Source: an uncultured Verrucomicrobiae bacterium (GTDB taxonomy: Bacteria; Verrucomicrobiota; Verrucomicrobiia; Limisphaerales; UBA1096). Taken from it: a stretch of 56,571 bases of DNA. The notes below the pieces were generated by a model that saw only the letters and a list, made by a program, of their open reading frames with translations, was not told where the DNA came from and made no database searches. A program made the position numbers and the translations under genes. Shown one piece after another: positions 1-7,500 of the stretch (position 1 is the first letter of the stretch; the number at the start of each line of letters is the position of its first letter). The DNA is taken from assembly GCA_937770485.1 (NCBI GenBank), contig CALJHX010000039.1:1-56571 (forward strand), in the 5' to 3' direction.

Positions 1-1721
1 TTGCGTCCGCCGGTGTAATAAAATGTGTTCACCGGCCGGAATCGGCGGAAGAACTGCCTATTTTTCTCCAGAACCGCCGCACGGATCTCCTCGTTCGGCA
101 CCGGCGTCTCCATGCCGAAAGCCGACTTGAACACCGTCCCGGCAAACAGCCGGTAGCCGTCGTCATTGAGGTGGCAGCCGTTGAACGTTAGGTCATGCTG
201 CGGTGCTGCCATCGCCTTTTCGGTGACCGAAAAAAGATCGACGAAACCGATTTGCTGCTTCGCTGCGATTTTGCGCATGGCATCGGTGTAAAGCCCAAGG
301 TTCGTGTTGTTGACGGCGGCGCTCACGCCTTCGGTGTTTTCGTTGGCGATCGGCGAGAGAAGCACGAGCCTCGGCCCGCTTTTGCCGTTAAACGCCTTGG
401 CCTTGATCGCCATGATGTAGCCGTTTAGGTCATCCTGAAACTTGGCTAAGCCGTCTGGCCCGGCGAATGACTCGTTGAAGCCGTACGCCGCGAAAATGAT
501 ATCGGCTTTTACAAAAACAAGATGCTGGTCGGTGTTGGCGAAGTTTGCGGGGCGCGGTTGCATGCTAAGCGCATCCGCTGACCAGGCGAGGTTGCGTACT
601 GTCAGGTCGTGGTTTGGGTGCGCCTGGTGCAGTAGCGTCTCGAGGTATCCAAAATCCTGCGAGCGGTCTAGCAGCGTGTTGCCGATGAAGGCAATGCTCA
701 TGCCCCGTTTGATTTTCAGCGGCAACCGCGTATTTACGGGAGAGGTTACCGCAGGGAGAGGTGCCGTTTTCTCGAACAATGCGTACTGAGCCAACTCCGG
801 ACTCTTCGGCTCCGTTTTTTTGCCGGTTTGCTTGTTACGAGCATCCGCACGAGTCTCCGCTTTTTTGCTCTTGGCCAAACGCGACTCGAGCCTGGCCAAG
901 GGGTGAATTTTTGTTTTTCCCGAGGGTACTTTTTCGCCTGCGGCCCAGCAAATTCCGTTGATGAAGAGCCGCATAAGGCTCCTGTTCTCGAAGCTACTCT
1001 TGTGGCCTAGCGTTGTGCAGAACACGCGGCCGCCCCATTTGTTTTTCCAAGTCCAGGCGACATCCTGCGTCATGGTCGGCTTGATTTCGAATGTTCCAAA
1101 GCGGTTAGTTTTTTTACCCGGCTTATTGGATTTGCCAGTGCCGCGTAGCAGCGACTGGGCGCCCTGGGCAAGGTCGGTGAGGTATAATGTGCCAGCGGCG
1201 GCAATTGGCTCGGCCAGATTGATGCCGGTGAGGATCAGGTGGTCTCCGGCGCCCTTGGACAAGGTGACAGATGTGTCGCCTTGCAGGTGGGCGAAATATT
1301 GAGAACCAAGCGCGTCGCTGCCGAAGCCATTGTTCCACTTGGTCAAGCTGTTGTCTTTTGGGTAGTCGAATGCATGGGTGCTGGTCCGGAATCCCACGAC
1401 CGGCTTGCCGGCCTCGAGGTAAAGCTGGATCAAACGAAACTGATCCGGCGGAAGCGTGAGAAAACGAGTATAGAAAATCGCGACATCGGCCTCCTGCAAT
1501 AGTTCAAGTCCGGCGATTCCTTTAATGTTTTTTTCCGGATTGTACCCGGGGTTGAGCACAGAGGTCTTCCAGCCAAGCGCATCGAGTTGACTGGCCAGTG
1601 CAGGCATTGTTTCGTGTGGACTATAGTGGTGTGTGCCGACAACAAACAGTGCATGGGGCTTCGCTGCCTGCACTTGGCTAAGAGCGAGTAATGTCGCGAG
1701 AAACAAGCCTGAATTATGCAT
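1..1721 (-). CDS. Secreted ThuA-like domain plus SGNH hydrolase protein (3' end outside window)
   Basis: Translating the minus strand from the ATG at 1721 gives an open frame to the window edge, about 573 residues, with no stop. Residues 1-20 look like a signal peptide ending QVQAA. The next ~260 residues resemble the ThuA glutamine-amidotransferase-like fold (start KPHALFVVGTHHYSP, later GKPVVGFRTSTHAF and GRVFCTTLGH). A linker follows, then an SGNH/GDSL-type region (block I-like FIGNTLLDRS, block III-like FAAYGFNES, final NGCHLNDDGY with the catalytic H). This ThuA-SGNH order is seen in PVC bacteria, often followed by a haem-binding region, but any such region is beyond the window. The role is probably periplasmic carbohydrate or ester processing. 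The substrate is unknown. Confidence 0.8.
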   Translation of the reverse strand, partial: MHNSGLFLATLLALSQVQAAKPHALFVVGTHHYSPHETMPALASQLDALGWKTSVLNPGYNPEKNIKGIAGLELLQEADVAIFYTRFLTLPPDQFRLIQLYLEAGKPVVGFRTSTHAFDYPKDNSLTKWNNGFGSDALGSQYFAHLQGDTSVTLSKGAGDHLILTGINLAEPIAAAGTLYLTDLAQGAQSLLRGTGKSNKPGKKTNRFGTFEIKPTMTQDVAWTWKNKWGGRVFCTTLGHKSSFENRSLMRLFINGICWAAGEKVPSGKTKIHPLARLESRLAKSKKAETRADARNKQTGKKTEPKSPELAQYALFEKTAPLPAVTSPVNTRLPLKIKRGMSIAFIGNTLLDRSQDFGYLETLLHQAHPNHDLTVRNLAWSADALSMQPRPANFANTDQHLVFVKADIIFAAYGFNESFAGPDGLAKFQDDLNGYIMAIKAKAFNGKSGPRLVLLSPIANENTEGVSAAVNNTNLGLYTDAMRKIAAKQQIGFVDLFSVTEKAMAAPQHDLTFNGCHLNDDGYRLFAGTVFKSAFGMETPVPNEEIRAAVLEKNRQFFRRFRPVNTFYYTGGR

Positions 1722-1814
1722 GGTTTAAGGCCGGGGATAAAACACGTAAACCAGTAGTTCGTCGAGCGTTTGCTTTTGCTGAGTGGGCAGAAAGATGTCG
1801 TACAAATAGTTCCA

Positions 1815-1853
1815 CTAGATTTAGTTTTAGCATTTACAGGCTAGATTTAGTTT
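1815..1853. repeat. Two 13-bp direct repeats in intergenic region
   Basis: The 13-mer CTAGATTTAGTTT occurs at 1815-1827 and again at 1841-1853, a 26-bp periodicity. It lies in the divergent intergenic region between the minus-strand ThuA/SGNH gene and the Gly-zipper lipoprotein gene. A pair of direct repeats about two and a half helical turns apart could be a regulator-binding site, but it may equally be a chance duplication in AT-rich DNA. Confidence 0.5.
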
Positions 1854-1874
1854 GGGATTATAGGCGTGGTTGAT

Positions 1875-2147
1875 ATGAAAGAAATGACAACAATTAGACA
1901 TAGCTTATTGGTGGCGGTAGCGGCGGGGCTGCTTTTTAGCGGTTGCGCCACGGATCCGGGAAGAAAAACGGCAGTGGGCGCCGGATTGGGCGCAGCAATT
2001 GGGGCGGCAGCGGGGGCTATCATCGGCAACCAAAGCGGCGAGGCCGGCAAGGGCGCATTGGTCGGGGCCGGTGTCGGGGGGCTTATTGGGGCCGGTGTCG
2101 GTAATGCCAAGGAGGCCAAGGAAAAGGAAGCTAACAAACCGAAGTAG
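1875..2147 (+). CDS. Glycine-zipper outer-membrane lipoprotein
   Basis: This encodes about 90 residues from ATG 1875; an in-frame GTG at 1866 would add three residues. The N-terminus is a lipoprotein signal with lipobox LFSGC. The rest is a Gly/Ala-rich zipper of GxxxG repeats (AVGAGLGAAIGAAAGAIIG, then GALVGAGVGGLIGAGVG) with a lysine-rich tail. Proteins of this YMGG/Gly-zipper type are small envelope lipoproteins whose zipper helices pack in or on membranes. A strong rho-independent terminator follows 27 bases after the stop, so the gene is probably monocistronic. No specific function can be assigned. Confidence 0.85.
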   Translation: MKEMTTIRHSLLVAVAAGLLFSGCATDPGRKTAVGAGLGAAIGAAAGAIIGNQSGEAGKGALVGAGVGGLIGAGVGNAKEAKEKEANKPK

Positions 2148-2174
2148 TAGCCCTTCGGGTGATTTGAATTTGTG

Positions 2175-2202
2175 GGAGAGCCGGTTTTGGCTCTCCTTTT
2201 TT
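2175..2202 (+). terminator. Rho-independent terminator of the Gly-zipper lipoprotein gene
   Basis: A perfect 8-bp stem GGAGAGCC/GGCTCTCC with a 6-nt loop is followed directly by six T residues. It ends 9 bases before the ATG of the downstream deacetylase gene, so that gene presumably has its own promoter or depends on read-through. Confidence 0.9.
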
Positions 2203-2211
2203 CTGGTACTA

Positions 2212-3093
2212 ATGAAGGCACTGTTCGTTCACGCGCACTTTGACGATTATGAGTTTTCCACCGCCGGCATGTTTGAAATGTGGCGGCGACAACTGGGCGA
2301 CGATTTTCGTGCCCGGTTGATCATCTGCACTGATGGCGCGGCGGGACATCACCGGATGTCACGGGAGGAGACAGCACGGGTTCGGCTGGCCGAGCAGCTG
2401 GAATCGGCGAAGCTCGCCCAGTGCGAAATCGAGCCGCTGCTTTTGCCCAACGGCAAGGCGCCGCGCGAGGCCTGCCTGCAGGTTGACAGTGATTTATTGG
2501 CGGCGCTTTGGAAGGCCATAAGAGATTTCGAGCCTGACTATCTGTTCGTTCCACCGGTGCCGTCGGACTCCCTCGCTGGGCTTCACATTGACCACGTGGC
2601 GGTGGCGGAGGCTATTCGCAAGGTGGCCTATATGATCAACGTGCCGCATGCTTTCACGCCAGAATATCCGTCCGACGAGCCCAAGCCCAAGCCGTGCAAG
2701 GTTCCGTACATTCTCACCGCCTACGATGGGTACATGTTCGGGGCTAATTCGTACGATCTGGCGGTGGATGTGAGTGCGGCGTTCGACCTGATGGTGGAGA
2801 TGACCTGGTGTCACCAGTCGCAGGTGACCGAGTGGTTGCCGTGGGTGGGGAGGCATGACATGGTCGTGCCAAAGTCGAAGGATGAATGGAGGGTCACGCT
2901 CGAGCACCACTATACCAAGCGTAACCGCGAGCTTGGCCTTGGTGGCCAGCCGATGGTGGAGGTTTTTGGTGTGACTGCCTGGGGCGAAATCCCCACGCTT
3001 GACCAGTTGAAAGCCGATCTACCCAACCTCATCACGCCGGCCGAAACCGAGGTCCGCCTAGCCAGGCGCCTGGCCCAGTGGCGTGGCGAATGA
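2212..3093 (+). CDS. PIG-L (LmbE-like) family deacetylase
   Basis: This encodes 293 residues from ATG 2212. The same frame is open further upstream, but that stretch overlaps the lipoprotein gene and its terminator. Near the N-terminus is AHFDDYE (residues 8-14), a variant of the family's zinc-binding AHPDDxE with F for P. CTDG follows, and a second metal/catalytic segment HIDH lies near residues 125-128. PIG-L enzymes are zinc-dependent hydrolases that remove N-acetyl groups from sugars such as GlcNAc conjugates. No signal peptide is visible, so a cytoplasmic location is likely. The substrate is unknown; neighbours give no pathway clue. Confidence 0.87.
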   Translation: MKALFVHAHFDDYEFSTAGMFEMWRRQLGDDFRARLIICTDGAAGHHRMSREETARVRLAEQLESAKLAQCEIEPLLLPNGKAPREACLQVDSDLLAALWKAIRDFEPDYLFVPPVPSDSLAGLHIDHVAVAEAIRKVAYMINVPHAFTPEYPSDEPKPKPCKVPYILTAYDGYMFGANSYDLAVDVSAAFDLMVEMTWCHQSQVTEWLPWVGRHDMVVPKSKDEWRVTLEHHYTKRNRELGLGGQPMVEVFGVTAWGEIPTLDQLKADLPNLITPAETEVRLARRLAQWRGE

Positions 3094-3123
3094 CGCTGCC
3101 CAAGCAGGGGTAAGTTTTACAGT

Positions 3124-3581
3124 GGCAGCGACTGGGACCTGCTGTTTTTTTTGTGTGCCTGTTTGTCGCCATCTACGCGATGGAACAGGCCAAGGTGCTG
3201 GAGTTGATTGGCGAGCGCATTGAGCCAATTATCAGCATGGGTCCAAAATTGGGAGGCGGCCTGCTGTTGGTTTCATCCGCCTTGGCCAGCAGCGTGACCG
3301 ATAACATCCCGCTTGCCGCGGTGCTCTCGAACATCCTCGATTCGATGGGTATCGTCGATGACTCCGGAATGTGGTGGCCGGTGATTTCCGGAGTGAACCT
3401 TGGAGGGGATCTGACACCGATAGACTCTGCCTCGACGCTTGTGGCGGTGACCATCATGCACAAGCACGACCTGCTTATCTCGTTCATGGGCTTCGTAAAA
3501 AAAACCGCGCCGTTCGCAGTGCTTCATATCTCCCTAGACGGGCTGTACGTTCTGTTCGCGTTAAGACACCTGCTGGGTTGA
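3124..3581 (+). pseudogene. 3' remnant of an ion-transporter (NhaD/ArsB-like antiporter) gene
   Basis: Residues such as LASSVTDNIPLAAVLSNI and SGVNLGGDLTPIDSAS, followed by a hydrophobic C-terminus, match the C-terminal half of the IT superfamily of sodium/proton or arsenite antiporters. Only about 150 residues are present, against more than 400 in the family, and the 5' end abuts the deacetylase stop with no start. The segment GSDWDLLFF reads in one frame up to a run of eight T (3145-3152), and the continuation CLFVAIYAMEQ reads in the next, so one base seems missing. I therefore call it a truncated, frameshifted remnant. A GTG at 3153 could in principle start a short protein. Confidence 0.6.
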
Positions 3582-3586
3582 TCTGG

Positions 3587-4105
3587 TTATTTTCCGGTAT
3601 TGAGTGCGACTTGGAAGATGCCGAGCAGCAGCAGGATGGCCCCGACTGGCAGGAGGACGATGCCTAGTCCTGGCTCGGAGCCATGGGTGAACAGACCGCC
3701 GAGGATGAAGCCGCCAGGAACGAGCAGGGTGGCGGCGGTTAGGCAGCGGGAGGCTAGGGTGCGGGCGTAGTCGGGTAGACTTAGCCGTACCAGCGATGCG
3801 GCGAAAGCGATGTTGAGTATCGACAATAGCGTGCCGTGTGCGTGACCAAGTCGGAGCATCAGCCGGTGCGTCTCGTTGTCGCCGACGTCTAGGTACCAAC
3901 CGACTCGGAACGCGAGCATTCCTTCAAGCATAATGCCAAGGCATACGAAGACGAACAACGACCACCAACCAAGCTTGAAGTGACGTCGTTCCTCTGGCGT
4001 GGCGCTGCTGATGGCGGCGGGTGTGGCCAGGTTGGCCGGGGCGGTTCGGGCGAGTTGGGCGGCTTGGTCGCCACGCTTGCGTCGGGTTGGTTTTTGCTTG
4101 CTCAT
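3587..4105 (-). CDS. Conserved integral membrane protein, function unknown
   Basis: This encodes 172 residues. A basic, alanine-rich cytoplasmic N-terminus (about 45 residues, starting MSKQKPTRRKR) is followed by four predicted membrane segments: LGWWSLFVFVCLGIMLEG, a helix containing LGHAHGTLLSILNIAFAA, LTAATLLVPGGFILGGLF and IVLLPVGAILLLLGIFQVAL. The HAHG motif in the second helix could bind a metal or haem, but no family is recognised. Its ATG overlaps the TGA reading of the upstream gene (ATGA at 4102-4105), indicating translational coupling once that gene's frameshift is allowed for. Confidence 0.75.
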   Translation of the reverse strand: MSKQKPTRRKRGDQAAQLARTAPANLATPAAISSATPEERRHFKLGWWSLFVFVCLGIMLEGMLAFRVGWYLDVGDNETHRLMLRLGHAHGTLLSILNIAFAASLVRLSLPDYARTLASRCLTAATLLVPGGFILGGLFTHGSEPGLGIVLLPVGAILLLLGIFQVALNTGK

Positions 4106-4115
4106 TCCTGGATGG

Positions 4116-4559
4116 TCAACCGGTCGGTGATATCTTCGAGTGGTTTAGCCTGTGAGACGAACAGTAGTTCGGCGTGTTTCGCTTGGTCAAGGGGGCGGTG
4201 TAGTCGAACTGCGTATCGGTGAACTCCGGATTGGCTATCAGCGACTTGTGGGCTGTATAACAAATGGTGGAGAAGGAATCGTTCATCGTCCGGATCAGCC
4301 ATGGCGCCTGCCAGTTGCCGACAGACACCTTGCGGGCTGGTTTCCAGCCCATATGCCAGGCGTCGTCGCCCTTGAGCATCGCTGAGGTCGACTTGTCGTC
4401 GTCGAGTGGCGGCTGCCGCTGGCCGAACCACTCGGCAAGATGTTGGCTGGTCCACTCGAGTGACTGGTCGAGCTGGCAGAGGTTGCAGTCGCTGGGGCGG
4501 TAGGCTTTCAACTGTGTCCCGACACTGAGCGAGTCGATGATTGACAACGTGCCGCTCAT
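4116..4559 (-). CDS. Unknown gene, probably frameshifted near its 3' end
   Basis: The frame from ATG 4559 gives MSGTLSIIDSLSVGTQLK onwards for 147 residues, but the last ~25 residues (after QFDYTAPL) look unnatural. Shifting frame at the run of five C on this strand (4191-4195) yields a natural-looking ending, DQAKHAELLFVSQAKPLED then ITDRLTIQE, with a stop at 4102-4104 that overlaps the next gene's ATG. The likely real product is about 152 residues over 4102-4559. It is soluble, with one CNLC motif (residues 25-28), no signal peptide and no recognised family. It lies 6 bases downstream of the CotH gene and is probably co-transcribed with it. Confidence 0.6.
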   Translation of the reverse strand: MSGTLSIIDSLSVGTQLKAYRPSDCNLCQLDQSLEWTSQHLAEWFGQRQPPLDDDKSTSAMLKGDDAWHMGWKPARKVSVGNWQAPWLIRTMNDSFSTICYTAHKSLIANPEFTDTQFDYTAPLTKRNTPNYCSSHRLNHSKISPTG

Positions 4560-4565
4560 CAGAGG

Positions 4566-7500
4566 TCAGTCGTTTGTAGCGGGGATGGTGAGGCGATAGT
4601 AGCCGTTGGGCAACGGCAGATGTTCCACAGGCAGATCGTGGATGATGGTGCGATTGCTGTCCTGCGGCAGGAACTCCTGCACCTTGATCCACTCGCCGCC
4701 GGCGACATCGGCAGTACTCCACAGCACATAGGTTCGCCCGGTTTGCGCCTCGAACACAGCGGTCAGGCTGTCCTCGTTCATCCTCAGCCCCAGCGACAAA
4801 ATGCTGTCGGTGTCGTTTGGCCTTGTGCCGGCGAGGAATTCCTCGAGGTTGGTGTGGCTGTCGTTGTCCTTGTCGAGCGTAGCGTCGCCAGCGTCGTTGG
4901 GGTTGAGCCCGTACCGGTTTTCCCAAAAGTTGGGCAGGCCATCCTCGTCCGAGTCGCCGAGGATCAGGTTCGCCTGGCCTGGTGTTGCGCTGTTCGGGAA
5001 AAAAGCAATCGTGCTAGCGCCGTCAGGGTAGCGTCCCTTGGAGATGCCGCGAATCTGCTCGCCGAACAACACCGAGTCTATCACTTTGTCCGTGGTGTCG
5101 GTGAGCACGATCTCCTCACCAGTGCCGCTGAGTCGGAATCCCAGATGGGTTGGCCCATCGGCAGGGGAATTGTCTGCGGTCAAGCGGAGAAACCCTTTGG
5201 GGCCAATGGTCGTCAGCGGTGGCATGACGGTCTTGTCTGGTTGGGTTGAGTCGTCGCTCAGTTTCAGCCCTCTGAGCAGGATTGGGAGGCTCGACTTGTT
5301 GAACAGTTCCAGCCAGTCGTCGCCGCTCTCCGGACGGGCCATCCATTCATTAATCACAAGTGACGCGAGGTTGCCTGTGTCCGACTCCACGTTGGCCAGA
5401 CCGGGGGTGGGGGTGGTGAGGGTCCACGGGCCAACGCCGTCAGGCTCGCGGCCGATGGAATAGTCGTCTGCCTGCGGCCCGAAGCCGATGGCATCCTGGA
5501 TTTTCAGTCCCTCGTCGCCCGGCCACCACAGTGCGATGTTTTGGCCGTCGGCATCGAGCGCGAAGCCGGTGTGCATCCCTGGCGACTCCTTTTGGTCGTC
5601 ACACCAGACAACAAGGTGGCCTTTGGCCGGCAGAATTGTGTTGGCTGGGAAAAAGAAGGTTGGCTCCTTGGCGACGCCGTCGCCAAGGCCCGCGCCGGCA
5701 AGGTCGATGTCGCGGTTGGTAGGGTTGTGCAATTCTATCCAGTCGGGGTTGGTGTTGGCGTGAGTCACCGAGCCTCGATTGGCGGCCATCAACTCGTTGA
5801 GGATAATGCCGTCCGGCAGGCTCTCTACGGTGGCGAGGAGGCTCAGGCCGAAGGCGAGGTCCCGGTCGTTGGTTGAGTATTGGTGCACTTCGACCGCAAG
5901 GATGTTTTTACCCTGCTTCAATGATTTTCCGGGGAGAATAATTTGGCCACTCAACTCGGCATCGCCCACTGAGCTCAAGGCCCGTGTTGTATAGCGGATA
6001 CTACCGCGCTCCTTCATGTTCGCTCGGTGGATTTGCTTGCCGTTGAGATAAAATACCGCGCCGTCGTCTATGAGATAGCTGATCTGCAACTCGCCGCCCT
6101 CAGTTGGTAGGTCGAAGTCAAACACCTTGCGAAAGTAAAACGTATTGGCCCCCATCTTTAGAGTGGTGGCCATCTTGTATTTTTGCCGGGTAGTGGCGCG
6201 TCCAATGTACGACTTGCCACTTGGCCAGGCGGAGTCGTCGTATTCGGCCTTGCGCCAGGTGGTGCCCAGATTTTTGCCATCTTCGTTGTATTTCCACTCC
6301 GTGTCCTCGAGAGATATGAGATTCTCCGAGCTGGCGTGCCCGCCGTAGCGGAAACCGGCCTCCAGGTTGGGCAGCGATTTGCGCCCCTCCGAGTCGATAT
6401 AGGTCGCCCGCCAATAGTAGGAACGGCCGAATTCGAGTCGATCAAACGGCACTGGCATCTTAGTCAGGTTATCCGTCGTTTCGGCCTTGAAAACGGGGTA
6501 GGTGAACGAGCCATCAGCGGTGCGAATTTCCCAAAGGGTGCTGGCATGGGTTGTGTTCCCGTCAATGCTCTCGAACGCGGAGACCAACATCGTTGCCGGT
6601 GAGTAGACGGAGCTGCCGCCGGTTAATTTTTGAGCCGAGGGCTGGCTGGGGATTTCCACCTTACCGCACTGTTTGTTGACGTTGGACTGGCGTCCGCTGG
6701 CGAACGAGGTGTAGCCGGTCAGGCCCATGCGGCCGAGGCTTTCTGGCGTGAGCAGCGTGTTGTTCAGGTAGTAAAGGTGTTCTTTGTACTCGGTGCGGAA
6801 CGCCTTGAAAAACGCGTCCTTTATGGGGTGCGTGCCGTGGGAGGTGTTCGGGTTGCCGGCCTCGCCGATGAAGATAGACCGGCTGATGTAGTCGCTGCGC
6901 ATGTCGTTATCGAAGTCCCACGGCAACAGTGCCCATCGGCCGTCGGCCCGGCGCCAAAAGTAGAAGTTGTGCACGGTGTCATCCCAGGTGCCCATCCAGT
7001 TGCGCACGGCGATATAGCTCATGAGTGACTCGATGTCCCAGTTTGCCTCGAACCATTGTTTGAGCCGGGTGCGGTTGCTCCTGTTCTTGGCCAGGCCGTC
7101 GATCATTTCCTTCAGCTCGGTGTGCCCCTTCCAGTCCTGATTTTTGGAGGAGTAGATCCACTCGTAACGCTGCAGTCCCGTCCAGCCGTCGTTGGTACCC
7201 AGTTTGCCGCCATCGCCGCGGCCGTACGGGCCGAGATTTTGTAGGATGCCGCTGGACTTGAAGATATGCCCGTTGGGTTCAAGCTCGGTTCCGGGGTTTC
7301 GTCGGGCTTGATCCTCGTGGTATTTTTCCAACATTAGGTCGTTATGATCCTCGATCAGGAGCCGTCTCATTTTACGTTTGTTGATAGCGACATCGACCCA
7401 CTCGGTGTGCGAGGTGGGCAGGCCAAGCTCGCGGTACAGCATGTGCCCGGCCACCGTCACGTTGTCCTTATCCGTGAACAGCAGGTCGCTTTGGCCGTTG

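Noticed and set aside
2494..2910. 138-residue minus-strand frame
   Set aside because: It is antisense to the PIG-L gene, with His/Arg/Pro-rich composition typical of shadows.
4102..4926. 274-residue minus-strand reading frame overlapping the CotH gene end
   Set aside because: Except for its last ~30 residues, which belong to the frameshifted unknown gene, it is an Arg/Pro-rich shadow of the CotH frame.
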